Below are positions 8,920 to 17,189 of a stretch of 64,000 bases of DNA, piece after piece (the stretch's first letter is position 1; each line of letters begins with the position of its first letter). Source of the stretch: Enterobacteriaceae bacterium 89 (GTDB lineage: Bacteria > Pseudomonadota > Gammaproteobacteria > Enterobacterales > Enterobacteriaceae). The translations under genes were made by a program, and so were the position numbers. Below the pieces are notes generated by a model. The model saw only the letters and a list, made by a program, of their open reading frames with translations. It was not told the origin of the DNA and did no database searches. Location of the stretch: the NCBI GenBank assembly GCA_014156375.1, contig RQJH01000003.1, positions 1,364,001 to 1,428,000 on the forward strand. Direction: 5' to 3'.

Positions 8920-10562
8920 CCCGACGCAAACTCAAGATTGATGCACAAAAGGTCCCAAAATCTTACCGCGCCTACCTCGAGCTGCTGGCGAGCAAAGGGG
9001 AAGTGGTGGCGATTGAGGAGGAAGTGGACTGGTACCTGGAAATAGGCGCCATCCTGCGTCACGCCTGCGAGACCGAAAGCCCGATGCCGCTGTTCAGCAA
9101 GGTCAAGGACGCGCCGGGATTTCGCGCCGCTGAAATGGGCCCAACGGCCAGCCGCGTTCCCGGCAAACGCTGGCAGCGGCTGGCGCTGATGCTGGGATTA
9201 CCCGACGACGCGCAGCTGCTGGAGATCCAGGATGCCTTTCTGGAAGCTATCGGCCAACCAGCGCATCCGCCGATCATGGTCGATCCGGCGACGGCTCCCT
9301 GTAAGCAGAATAAATGGGAGGGCGATCAGGTTGATATGACCAAAATCCCCGCCCCTATCCTGCACGACGGCGACGGCGGGCGCTATTTCCAGACCGCCGG
9401 AGCCATTATGGTGCGCACCCCGCCGGGGGTTACGGTGCCGGAGGATGCCTACACGGTCGATAAAGAGGCCTGGACCAACTGGTCATTCAGCCGGGCAATG
9501 ATTGCCGACTCGCTGCCGCAGGACAACCCGACGCCCAAACCGCCGCATACCGATTCCGTAGGCGTGGCGCGAGGCTGCGGCCCGCGCTATTCGAAAGACA
9601 ATGTGGTCGGTCTGTGGCTGCCGTTCCAGCACAACGGCATGATTTACAATATGTGGACCGCGCAGGGCAAAGACTGTCCGTTCGTCATCGCTCTTGGCGT
9701 GCCGCCTGCCGCGACTATGCTGCTTTCTGCCGCTCCTCCGGCCTGGCACGATGAGTACAACTATGCCTCCTCGTTTCTTGGTCGCGGCATTGAGATGGTC
9801 AAAGCGGAAACCTGCGATGTGCTGGTCCCGGCGGAATGCGAAATCATTATCGAAGGCTACGTCAGCGCCGATAAATCCGTTGCCGAAGGCCCGTTTGGCG
9901 AATTTCCGGGCTATCTCTCTAATCAGTCCGGCCTGAAGCCGTTGGCGAAAATCACCTGCATCACCTTCCGCGATAACGCTATTTTGCCGATCTGCATTCC
10001 CGGCGTGCCGATTGACTCAACGCTGATGCTCGGGTGTTTCTGTTTATCGGCGACCGCGCGGGTCTATTTTGAGAAAGCCGGGCTGCCGGTGATCGACTGC
10101 TTCAGCCCCTTTGAAGCCTCATCACACTGGCTGGTGATCCGGGTGCGCGACGACTGGCACAAAATTACCGGTCTGACGGTGAAAGCCTTTATCGACAAAA
10201 TTGCGGAGGTGTTCTGGACCAACCATATCGGTAAAACCACCGCCAAGCTGATTATCGTCGGCGAGGATATTCCTCCGGATGACAGCAATAAAGTGACCTG
10301 GGCGCTGGCCACGCGCAATAACCCGGTCGAGGGCGTTTTCCATTATCCGCAGTACGATTCTGATGGAACCGGGCTGCAGATTTACCTGGATGTTGCCACC
10401 AAACTGCGCGGGCGCGGCGGGCTGGTGGCGTACAGCTGCCTGCAAATCCAACAGCAGGTTAATCAGCCGCTGGAGCAGGTGCTGAGTTTTGAAACCAACT
10501 ATCCGCTGCCGCTGCAGGAAAAAATCCGCAGCAAGTGGTCTGAATGGGGGTTTGAAGGTTAA
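8916..10562 (+). CDS. UbiD-family (de)carboxylase
   Basis: This 548-residue protein belongs to the UbiD family, whose members use prenylated FMN to remove or add carboxyl groups on aromatic or alpha,beta-unsaturated acids. The hallmark segment E-G-P-F-G-E-F-P-G is present near residue 330, with the surrounding glycine-rich cofactor-binding regions. The ATG at 8916 overlaps the previous stop, which supports it over a start 27 bases upstream. The prFMN synthase UbiX is not encoded nearby; the genomic ubiX would have to supply the cofactor. It differs in context from the housekeeping ubiD of ubiquinone synthesis, so a separate substrate is likely. It is the last gene of the operon and is followed by a strong terminator. 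Confidence 0.82.
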   Translation: MTRRKLKIDAQKVPKSYRAYLELLASKGEVVAIEEEVDWYLEIGAILRHACETESPMPLFSKVKDAPGFRAAEMGPTASRVPGKRWQRLALMLGLPDDAQLLEIQDAFLEAIGQPAHPPIMVDPATAPCKQNKWEGDQVDMTKIPAPILHDGDGGRYFQTAGAIMVRTPPGVTVPEDAYTVDKEAWTNWSFSRAMIADSLPQDNPTPKPPHTDSVGVARGCGPRYSKDNVVGLWLPFQHNGMIYNMWTAQGKDCPFVIALGVPPAATMLLSAAPPAWHDEYNYASSFLGRGIEMVKAETCDVLVPAECEIIIEGYVSADKSVAEGPFGEFPGYLSNQSGLKPLAKITCITFRDNAILPICIPGVPIDSTLMLGCFCLSATARVYFEKAGLPVIDCFSPFEASSHWLVIRVRDDWHKITGLTVKAFIDKIAEVFWTNHIGKTTAKLIIVGEDIPPDDSNKVTWALATRNNPVEGVFHYPQYDSDGTGLQIYLDVATKLRGRGGLVAYSCLQIQQQVNQPLEQVLSFETNYPLPLQEKIRSKWSEWGFEG

Positions 10563-10571
10563 TCAGGATAA

Positions 10572-10600
10572 CGGCAGCCAGAGTCTGGCTGCCGTTTATT
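10572..10600 (+). terminator. Intrinsic terminator of the flavoenzyme operon
   Basis: CGGCAGCCAG (10572-10581) and CTGGCTGCCG (10585-10594) form a perfect ten-pair stem with an AGT loop, followed by TTTATT. It sits ten bases after the UbiD-family stop and marks the operon end. Confidence 0.85.
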
Positions 10601-10728
10601 CTCTTTAATCATAGTGACTATCAATGAGTAATAAACCAGCCACACATCCCTCAACTGTTAAGAGGAATAGCCCACACTGAAGCCTCCGACTCACTACTTT
10701 CGATTAATAAGTATCTTAAGGAGTAAAT

Positions 10729-11757
10729 ATGAAAATTCCAATCTCACTGACATTAATGTTGCTTATCTATTCTGGCACATCGCTGGCCTGGGATTCTCAG
10801 GGGCATCAGGTCATCGGACAAATTGCTGATGAACTTATAAAAGGGAGCCATGCTGAAACCGAAGTTAAAAAAATCATCGGTCCAAACGGGACGCTTGCTT
10901 TTATATCCGGCTGGGCTGATTGTGTTAAAAGTGTAAAGCTCAACCCGGGAGATTCTTCATTTTATTATGACAGCAAGAAGAGTTTTCCAGAGTGTGATAA
11001 ATATGAAAACAAAGAAGAACAGATTAAATATGCAGTAGATAACTGGAGCTCATGTAAAGAATACCAGCCCAGCACCATGCCATGCCACGCCCGGTATCAC
11101 TTCACAGACGTTGCTATCCAGCGAGATGAATACCTTTCTGATGAATATGGAACATCATCTGTTGATATCGTAAAAGCCATCAATGCGGCCATCGCGGTAC
11201 TGAAAGGAGAAACACCGGATGTACCTTTTCACATCGATAACAAAAAAGATGCACTCCGTCTGTTGGTTCATCTGGTTGGAGATGAAACACAACCTCTGCA
11301 CGTCGCTTCTGTTTATCTTAACGAAAAAGGTGAAGTCGTTGACCCGGATAAAATCTCCAAACAGTCTGTCTTAGAGAATCAAGGGGGAAATAAGCTAATT
11401 GATGGTACGGCCACTTTGCACAGTGAGTGGGACTCAATACAATCTCTTGAACTGAAAGAGGATAAATGGCGTTACTTACTGCCAGGTGCAAAAAAAATCA
11501 CCTCGCCTGAAGTTGATATCATGAAATGGTCAACAGTATGGGCTAATGATTCCATAGGCGTTAGTAAAACCTTATTTTCTAAATTGACATTCAGTGAATG
11601 TATTAAAACTGGAAAAGAAAAAGGCACCTCATGCGAAGGCAATTGGTATATTGGATTAGGTACCAGCAATCCATTGCAACGCGCAAAAATTCAGGAACAG
11701 CAGCTCCAAAAAGGAGGAGCAAATCTGGCTAATATCCTTAAGGCTATTTATCAATAA
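10729..11757 (+). CDS. S1/P1-type zinc nuclease, secreted
   Basis: This 342-residue protein has a signal peptide of about 20 residues ending T-S-L-A, so the mature chain starts W-D-S-Q-G-H. An N-terminal Trp and a His five residues on are zinc ligands in the S1/P1 nuclease family. Further ligand motifs are present: H-F-T-D-V, H-L-V-G-D-E-T-Q-P-L-H, and L-H-S-E-W-D. The family cuts single-stranded DNA and RNA and removes 3' phosphates, here presumably in the periplasm or outside the cell. AAGGAG precedes the ATG. The gene is noticeably richer in A and T than its neighbours, consistent with separate acquisition. It has its own transcription unit between the flavoenzyme operon and the HxlR gene. 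Confidence 0.85.
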   Translation: MKIPISLTLMLLIYSGTSLAWDSQGHQVIGQIADELIKGSHAETEVKKIIGPNGTLAFISGWADCVKSVKLNPGDSSFYYDSKKSFPECDKYENKEEQIKYAVDNWSSCKEYQPSTMPCHARYHFTDVAIQRDEYLSDEYGTSSVDIVKAINAAIAVLKGETPDVPFHIDNKKDALRLLVHLVGDETQPLHVASVYLNEKGEVVDPDKISKQSVLENQGGNKLIDGTATLHSEWDSIQSLELKEDKWRYLLPGAKKITSPEVDIMKWSTVWANDSIGVSKTLFSKLTFSECIKTGKEKGTSCEGNWYIGLGTSNPLQRAKIQEQQLQKGGANLANILKAIYQ

Positions 11758-11869
11758 TTAACAGCTTGCCCGCCCTGTTATTCAATAGGCTGAATGCAGG
11801 GCGTGTGCCCGGCACCAGGTTTCAATTTAGCGATAAGAAGCCACAGTACCCCCAGAATGAGGGTGTCGC

Positions 11870-12250
11870 TTAAGAACAAGAAACAAACGTTTTTCCCTTA
11901 TTTTGATTCAATGTACTGGCGTTGTCCTTCATCCATTCAGCGAGAGAATCCAGCGTCGGACGCAGCGATTGACCCAGTTTGGTGATTTGGTACTCCACTC
12001 TTGGCGGAACCTCAGCAAACACTTTTCTGGTCACCAACCCACGAGCTTCAAACTGCCGCAGCTGGCGAGTCAGTTCTTTCTGAGTAATGGGGGTCACTGC
12101 TCTTTGGAGCTCACTGAAACGAACGGGTTCGCCCAGAACAATCAAGCGATAAAGGATGGGGATCGCCCACTTACCGGATATCAGATTGACAAAGCTGACC
12201 ATCGGGCAGCCAGTTTCGTTCTCCACTAAAGTCGAAACTTTTTCTTTCAT
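11870..12250 (-). CDS. HxlR-family winged-helix regulator
   Basis: This 126-residue protein fits the HxlR family: Cys near the N terminus (N-E-T-G-C-P), then the conserved I-S-G-K-W-A-I-P-I-L-Y-R-L segment, the F-S-E-L-Q-R helix, the T-Q-K-E-L-T-R-Q-L-R recognition helix, and a wing ending R-V-E-Y-Q-I-T. The ATG at 12250 has a GGAG six bases upstream and is preferred over an upstream TTG. It is divergent from the short-chain dehydrogenase, and the 124-bp gap holds an inverted repeat. HxlR proteins often respond to electrophiles or quinones through the N-terminal Cys, and the pairing suggests it controls the dehydrogenase. Confidence 0.85.
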   Translation of the reverse strand: MKEKVSTLVENETGCPMVSFVNLISGKWAIPILYRLIVLGEPVRFSELQRAVTPITQKELTRQLRQFEARGLVTRKVFAEVPPRVEYQITKLGQSLRPTLDSLAEWMKDNASTLNQNKGKTFVSCS

Positions 12251-12292
12251 GACTCGCTCCAGACCTGGCTTCAAAGCATCCCATTGGGTGCC

Positions 12293-12331
12293 TTAGTATC
12301 AAAATAGTGCCTACTTTCCAAAGGATACTAA
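12293..12331. promoter_or_regulatory. Inverted repeat in the HxlR-SDR divergent region
   Basis: TTAGTATC (12293-12300) and GATACTAA (12324-12331) are perfect inverted copies separated by 23 bp. A TAGTG/CTAC-like pair lies between them (about 12305-12314). The placement between the divergent HxlR and dehydrogenase genes fits an operator for the HxlR dimer. Binding is inferred. Confidence 0.45.
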
Positions 12332-12374
12332 TGGATTAACAATAGCTCCACTACTAAATCGTGGAGACAGGAAA

Positions 12375-13118
12375 ATGGGTAGACTTGAGGGTAAATACGC
12401 GCTGATTACTGGCGGTACCAGCGGTATCGGTTTAGAAACGGCACGTCAGTTTCTGGAAGAAGGAGCAAAAGTTGCCATCACTGGCCGGAGTGAAGAAAAG
12501 CTTCAGGAGGCCAAAAAAGCGTTAGGGGACGTTGTTATTTTTCACATTGATGCCGGAGATATCCCTCAACAAGAAAGGCTGGCTGCAGCGTTACAAGAAC
12601 GATGGCCGAGACTGGATATTCTCTATATTAATGCCGGGGATGTGACCCACAAACCGCTGGACTCCTGGGACGAACAGGTTTACGACGCGCTGATGAATAC
12701 CAATCTGAAAGGCCCCTTCTTCCTCATCAAAGCGCTGCTTCCCCTGTTTTCCAGTTCGTCCTCTGTCATCGTTTGTGGCTCAGTTAGCGCACGCATTGGA
12801 TTTCCACAAAGCAGTGTTTACGCAGCAAGCAAAGCTGCGATCCTTTCTCTGGCGCGAACACTTTCAGCTGAGCTTCACCCGCGTGGGATCCGCGTTAATG
12901 GTTTAAGCCCCGGCCCGACTGAAACACCGGCCTTGAACAAAGTTGGGGCCGGAGCGGACGAAGATAAGTTAAGGGAAGAGATCCGGGCTCTTGTTCCCAT
13001 CGGACGTTTGGGAACCCCCTATGAATTAGCTAAAGCAGCCGTTTTCCTGGCTTCCGATGAATCTTCCTTCATCGTCGGGACGGAGTTGCAGGTGGATGGC
13101 GGCGTGGGGAATCTTTAG
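12375..13118 (+). CDS. Short-chain dehydrogenase/reductase (SDR)
   Basis: This 247-residue classical SDR has the T-G-G-T-S-G-I-G cofactor motif (about residues 13-20), the N-A-G motif, a catalytic Ser in C-G-S-V-S-A, and Y-A-A-S-K as the Y-x-x-x-K pair. It ends with the usual E-L-Q-V-D-G-G. An Arg after the second strand (T-G-R) suggests NADP(H). A GGAGACAGGAAA ribosome-binding region precedes the ATG. It is divergent from the HxlR regulator, an arrangement common for redox-stress enzymes. The substrate is unknown; aldehydes, ketones or quinones are likely by analogy. Confidence 0.87.
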   Translation: MGRLEGKYALITGGTSGIGLETARQFLEEGAKVAITGRSEEKLQEAKKALGDVVIFHIDAGDIPQQERLAAALQERWPRLDILYINAGDVTHKPLDSWDEQVYDALMNTNLKGPFFLIKALLPLFSSSSSVIVCGSVSARIGFPQSSVYAASKAAILSLARTLSAELHPRGIRVNGLSPGPTETPALNKVGAGADEDKLREEIRALVPIGRLGTPYELAKAAVFLASDESSFIVGTELQVDGGVGNL

Positions 13119-13212
13119 CCAAAACATCGCTTAACAAAAGCACGAACAGGCACATCCGGGGATGTCAGTGTGCCAGGCTGACTGTGTTTCTAATCAGATT
13201 GAGGAAGACCTG

Positions 13213-14004
13213 ATGATCGCTTTATGCAAAGCCTGCGGAACATCCTATGGGGTTACTGATTCTCATCCGGATCGCTGCCCGATTTGCGAAGACGAACGCC
13301 AGTACGTCCCCGCCAGCGGGCAGCAGTGGATCGATTTGACTACCCTTTGTGCGACGCACACCAACAAGTGGCAGCAGCTCGACGTCGATCTCCTCAGCGT
13401 CCGTACCGTTCCTGATTTTGCTATTAACCAGCGCGCATTTATTCTGAGAACACCGGAGGGCAATATCCTGTGGGACTGCATCGCCACACTGGACGACGCG
13501 ACAAAAACGCTAATCACGGCGCTGGGCGGTCTGAAGGCCATCGCGATATCGCATCCTCATTACTACTCCACCATGCAGGACTGGGCGGAAGCCTTTGACG
13601 CCCCAATTTATCTGCATGCCAGCGACCGAGAATGGGTGATGCGCGGCAGCTCCCGGATCGTATTCTGGGAAGGTGAAACGCTTGAATTAACCAGCGACGT
13701 CAGCGTGATACGCCTCGGTGGGCACTTTGCGGGCGGCTGTGTTTTACACTGGGCACGAGGTGAAGGCGTGGTGCTCTCGGGCGATATTGTTCAGGTCACT
13801 CCGGGCGCGCATGCCGTTTCTTTTATGTGGAGCTATCCCAATATGCTGCCGTTACCTGCCGCCACGGTCAGCGACATCATCCATCGCCTGAGCAAGGTGA
13901 AATTTAAGCAACTCTACGGGGCGTTCGAGGGAAGAAATATCCGGGAAAATGCCGATGAGATCGTGCGTCGTTCAGGTGAGAAGTACATTTCCTGCCTTAA
14001 ATAA
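13213..14004 (+). CDS. Metallo-beta-lactamase-fold protein with N-terminal Cys4 zinc site
   Basis: This 263-residue protein starts at an ATG with GAGGAA seven bases upstream; an ATG at 13162 lacks such a site. The N terminus carries C-K-A-C ... C-P-I-C, a rubredoxin- or zinc-ribbon-like pair of knuckles. The rest looks like an MBL-fold hydrolase: a strand leading to S-H-P-H-Y-Y-S in place of the usual H-x-H-x-D-H, L-G-G-H-F-A-G-G, and L-S-G-D-I. The Asp of the second metal site is missing, so it may bind one metal or have changed chemistry. It lies 94 bp after the SDR in the same direction and may share its transcript. A bidirectional terminator follows. Confidence 0.7.
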   Translation: MIALCKACGTSYGVTDSHPDRCPICEDERQYVPASGQQWIDLTTLCATHTNKWQQLDVDLLSVRTVPDFAINQRAFILRTPEGNILWDCIATLDDATKTLITALGGLKAIAISHPHYYSTMQDWAEAFDAPIYLHASDREWVMRGSSRIVFWEGETLELTSDVSVIRLGGHFAGGCVLHWARGEGVVLSGDIVQVTPGAHAVSFMWSYPNMLPLPAATVSDIIHRLSKVKFKQLYGAFEGRNIRENADEIVRRSGEKYISCLK

Positions 14005-14012
14005 GGCACAAA

Positions 14013-14038
14013 AAAACCCGCACGGGGCGGGTTTCTTA
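14013..14038. terminator. Bidirectional intrinsic terminator
   Basis: AAACCCGC (14014-14021) and GCGGGTTT (14027-14034) form a stem flanked by A and T runs on both sides. It separates the convergent MBL-fold gene and the cold-shock gene and could serve both. Confidence 0.8.
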
Positions 14039-14111
14039 TTATCAGCGGAGCTTAGCTGCTCAGACCATTGTCTTCATCGCGATTGTAAGTGCTGCTGATA
14101 ACTGGCGTGGC

Positions 14112-14324
14112 TTACAGCGCGGTAACGTTACCAGCTGCCGGGCCTTTAGCGCCGCTTTCGATGGTGAAGGATACTTTCTGGCCTTCATCAAGAGTTTTGA
14201 AGCTGTCGCTCTGGATAGCAGAGAAGTGTACGAATACATCTTTGCTGCCGTCGTCAGGAGTGATAAAGCCAAAACCTTTATCAGAGTTAAACCATTTTAC
14301 TAAACCAGTCATTTTGTTAGACAT
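14112..14324 (-). CDS. cspA: CspA-type cold-shock RNA chaperone
   Basis: This 70-residue protein is a single cold-shock domain with RNP1 (K-G-F-G-F-I) and RNP2 (V-F-V-H-F). It is very close to E. coli CspA over its whole length, including the C-terminal G-P-A-A-G-N-V. Such proteins bind single-stranded RNA and melt structure in the cold. AAGGAA precedes the ATG. The symbol is tentative, because the genome surely has several paralogues (cspA, cspB, cspG) and this is not the usual E. coli locus. A long leader upstream fits cold-shock regulation at the mRNA level. Confidence 0.88.
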   Translation of the reverse strand: MSNKMTGLVKWFNSDKGFGFITPDDGSKDVFVHFSAIQSDSFKTLDEGQKVSFTIESGAKGPAAGNVTAL

Positions 14325-14530
14325 AGATATTTCCTTAGTTGATGAGCCACTTAGTGCGGCGATGATGGCCTGTCGTTAGAGTTACTTATTTGGCACTTAG
14401 GAGGAGACTCATGAGGAGAATATCTGAAGATAACACCTGAACTGAGGACTGCTTTACTAAACTGCTTTAATAAGGTCTGTGTTCCAAACCAAGGCCGCCA
14501 TTAAGACACACAGAAAATCATTTAGCAACG
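14325..14530 (-). promoter_or_regulatory. Long 5' leader and promoter region of the cold-shock gene
   Basis: About 200 bases upstream of the start contain no supported gene. cspA-family mRNAs have leaders of about 150-160 nt that refold with temperature, and the space and purine-rich downstream part fit that. I could not identify a convincing cold box by eye, so the boundaries are approximate. Confidence 0.4.
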
Positions 14531-14574
14531 TTTTTCATTTTTTATTTTAACCATTTAAACACCCGGACGGCTAA

Positions 14575-14642
14575 CTCTGCCGCCAGGCTCGTCATCAGGC
14601 CGGGTACGAACGCAGGTTCAGTAAGCCTGCGTCACCGGGCAA
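14575..14642. repeat. REP/BIME-like intergenic repeat
   Basis: The segment GTAAGCCTGCGTCACCGGGC and a partial inverted mate upstream match the REP units seen elsewhere in the window (16910, 18778, 30945). It lies in the gap downstream of the VOC gene. Confidence 0.6.
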
Positions 14643-14644
14643 TA

Positions 14645-15031
14645 TCAGCCCCAGGCCTTATTCTGCAGAACCACCCGATATCCGTCTGAATCAACAAAGG
14701 TTTTACCGTTAACGTCCCAGTATGGGTTAAACGATTTTACCGTTTTGAAACCAGCCCCGGTCATTCTTTTGCAAGCCTGCGCCCATTCATTTTCATCAGA
14801 ATAATAAAGAACGAGCAAATCATCCTCGGTTTGTACTGGCTGCACAGGATGGTTAAGGCAGAAGGTGAATTCAATGTGCCAACCCTCCCCTTCTCGTCCC
14901 AACATGATCCCGTTGAAACCCTCATGATCGTTGAATTCAGCAATTTTTCTCAGACCCAGTCCCTGGCTGTACATCATAAAAGTTCTATCAAGATTGGTGA
15001 CCGGTCTGGCAATGCGCATATGAGTAAACAT
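14645..15031 (-). CDS. VOC-superfamily (glyoxalase-like) protein
   Basis: This 128-residue protein has the two-module glyoxalase/bleomycin-resistance fold: M-R-I-A-R-P-V-x-N-L near the start, G-L-G-L-R-K-I, a central H-I-E-F strand, and a C-terminal F-V-D-S-D-G-Y-R-V-V-L-Q strand. Metal-ligand candidates are the His/Glu pair in W-H-I-E-F. The chemistry is not determinable; relatives include lyases, dioxygenases and drug-binding proteins. A second ATG four codons in is possible, but GGAG upstream supports the first. It is a single-gene unit. Confidence 0.75.
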   Translation of the reverse strand: MFTHMRIARPVTNLDRTFMMYSQGLGLRKIAEFNDHEGFNGIMLGREGEGWHIEFTFCLNHPVQPVQTEDDLLVLYYSDENEWAQACKRMTGAGFKTVKSFNPYWDVNGKTFVDSDGYRVVLQNKAWG

Positions 15032-15408
15032 CTGGAGGGTTCTCCTGGATAAAGGACTGATTAAACTTCGAATTCCAGCTTGAGTTTACATGCTCTGATA
15101 TTTCTCATTTGTCGGTGCGAGCCGTACCCAGCCTGCGTCACCGGTTCGGTTCCGGATTTCCTGACCCGCTTTATTGAACAAACCCTTCTTCCAGAAACTA
15201 AAAGCGATCAAACGCCAAAAAACAGAATTGGATCCTTCATTTAATCAAAATTGGTACTCGATTGCAGGGTTTGCTGGGAAGTAAAACTAGGCATTGTTGT
15301 AAAAATGTTAACGACTATTCGCGGCATAAATGATGAGGCACGGTTCGGCGTAGCTACCTGATATCCATCTCATTCTCGCTACTGACTTCCCACAAAGGAA
15401 CCTTCGTT
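15032..15408. other. Intergenic region upstream of the permease gene
   Basis: No gene is supported over these 377 bases. A partial REP-like segment lies near 15125-15150 (CCTGCGTCACCGG). The remainder presumably holds the divergent promoters of the VOC gene and the permease gene; no clear operator is recognised. Confidence 0.5.
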
Positions 15409-16830
15409 TTGAGTAATGCAGAAGAATTAACTAACTATCAAGAACGTACTCCACAAAACCGGGAGTTAAAAGGCGGCCTCAAATCCCGCCACCTGACCAT
15501 GATGTCGATTGCCGGTGTTATCGGTGGCGCCCTGTTCGTCGGTTCCGGTAAAACCATCGCTCTCGCAGGACCGGCCGCAATTCTCGCCTACCTGGGTGGC
15601 GGGATCCTGGTGGTACTGGTGATGAGGATGCTCGGCGAAATGGCCGTTGCCCAGCCTGATACCGGTTCTTTCGCCACCTATGCGGATCGCGCGATTGGTC
15701 GCTGGGCCGGTTTTACTATCGGCTGGCTCTACTGGTATTTTTGGGCGCTGCTGATGGGCTGGGAAGCCTTTGTGGCTGGCACTATCCTGCACAGCTGGTT
15801 TCCGATGGTGCCGGGATGGGGTTTTGCTCTGATTGTCACCCTTTCACTCATGTTCGTGAATTTTATGAATGTGCGGAGCTACGGTGAGTTCGAGTTCTGG
15901 TTCGCGTTGATAAAGGTGGTGGCGATCGTCCTCTTTATCACGATAGGCTGCTTCGCGATTGTTCACCTGTGGCCGTGGGGGAACACCTCAGGATGGTCGC
16001 ACCTGACCTCAACCGGCGGTTTTGCCCCTAATGGCGGCAAGTCGGTGGTGGTTGCCCTGCTGGGAGTGATGTTCGCCTTCCTCGGTGCAGAAATCGTCAC
16101 CGTTGCCGCAGCCGAGTCAGCCAACCCTGACAAGGAAATCATCAAAACCACCAAATCCGTCATCTGGCGGGTCTGCCTGTTCTATATCGGCTCCATCTTT
16201 ATCGTGGTGGCACTGGTGCCGTGGAACGATCCCCGCCTTGGCGATTCCACCTGGGGCTCTTACCGCGTTGCCCTCGATGCATTAGGCATCCCCTATACTG
16301 GCCTGATTGTTAACTTCATCGTTCTCACTTCCGTTTGTAGCTGCTTCAACTCGGCGTTGTACACCACTTCACGCATGCTGCACTCAATGGCCCGCCGGGG
16401 CGATGCCCACCGGGTGATGCAGATCACCGGCAGGACCACAGGCACACCGTGGGTTGGAGTGCTGGTCTCCAGTATTTTTGCTCTGCTGGCCGTCGTGCTT
16501 TCTGCCCTGCAGTGGATGGATATCTATGATGTGCTGATGCAGGCCACCGGAACTATCGCTCTGCTGGTGTATCTGGTTATCGCCTTTTCCCAGCTGCGCA
16601 TGCGACGCAAGCTTGAAGCGGAAGGTAAGCAAATCCGGCTGCGGGTCTGGCTGTTCCCCTGGCTGACCTACGCGGTGATCGCTTTGATCATCGGCTCGTT
16701 CGTGGTCATGATCTGGGAAGGAACCTACTTTAACGAGGTGGTATACACCCTGCTGCTTGCGACAGTTATCGTAATTATGGGGATGATTGCGCAGAAATTT
16801 AATATTGGGGCGCAAAGCCGGCAGGGTTGA
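15409..16830 (+). CDS. GabP-like amino acid permease (APC superfamily)
   Basis: This 473-residue inner-membrane protein has about 12 hydrophobic segments. It is very like E. coli GabP (4-aminobutyrate permease), sharing G-G-L-K-S-R-H, S-I-A-G-V-I-G, D-T-G-S-F-x-T-Y-A, G-R-W-A-G-(F/Y)-T-I-G-W-L-Y-W and the C-S-C-F-N-S-A-L-Y-T segment. It is an H+-coupled amino acid importer by family; GABA or a related amino acid is the likely substrate. The start is TTG at 15409 with AAAGGA upstream; the nearby ATG is out of frame. No gab catabolic genes are adjacent, so the substrate stays open. Confidence 0.82.
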   Translation: MSNAEELTNYQERTPQNRELKGGLKSRHLTMMSIAGVIGGALFVGSGKTIALAGPAAILAYLGGGILVVLVMRMLGEMAVAQPDTGSFATYADRAIGRWAGFTIGWLYWYFWALLMGWEAFVAGTILHSWFPMVPGWGFALIVTLSLMFVNFMNVRSYGEFEFWFALIKVVAIVLFITIGCFAIVHLWPWGNTSGWSHLTSTGGFAPNGGKSVVVALLGVMFAFLGAEIVTVAAAESANPDKEIIKTTKSVIWRVCLFYIGSIFIVVALVPWNDPRLGDSTWGSYRVALDALGIPYTGLIVNFIVLTSVCSCFNSALYTTSRMLHSMARRGDAHRVMQITGRTTGTPWVGVLVSSIFALLAVVLSALQWMDIYDVLMQATGTIALLVYLVIAFSQLRMRRKLEAEGKQIRLRVWLFPWLTYAVIALIIGSFVVMIWEGTYFNEVVYTLLLATVIVIMGMIAQKFNIGAQSRQG

Positions 16831-16909
16831 GTGCGCGGATAAATAACCAATGATTCGTTCCTGGCCTGCGCTCAGACCTGTAATTACTGCAAACTAGCGG
16901 GCTGCTCTA

Positions 16910-17015
16910 TTGTCGGATGCACTTCGCTTATCCGGCCTACGGTTCAGCAGATTATGCAGCAGCCGTAGGCCCGGTAAGCCTGCGCCACCGGGCAATTTTC
17001 CTGCTCAGCTATCCA
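16910..17015. repeat. 106-bp direct repeat, copy 1 (BIME plus gene-end remnant)
   Basis: This matches 18778-18883 without gaps and with about ten mismatches by eye. It starts with a REP pair (CGCTTATCCGGCCTACGG, then CCGTAGGCCCGGTAAGC). It ends with bases corresponding to the last codons (Leu-Asp-Ser-stop, minus strand) of the 145-residue gene at 18873-19310. The rest of the gap 16831-17189 has no supported gene. Confidence 0.75.
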
Positions 17016-17189
17016 TTACTCAATCTGCTGGCTAACGCCCCTCTCGCGTAGTATTAATAACGTATAAATATCAATCTTATCGGCGTTTTGCCAGTACGAG
17101 TCCCTGTTACACTATTTCCCAGGTGGCCCCTCACCGTGCGATTGGGTTTCAGCCCCCAATAACCTATCGTTTCATAAGGACAACCAATA

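Noticed and set aside
14386..14412. Eight-codon leader peptide in the cold-shock gene leader (minus strand)
   Set aside because: It has no ribosome-binding site and is too short to support without conservation data.
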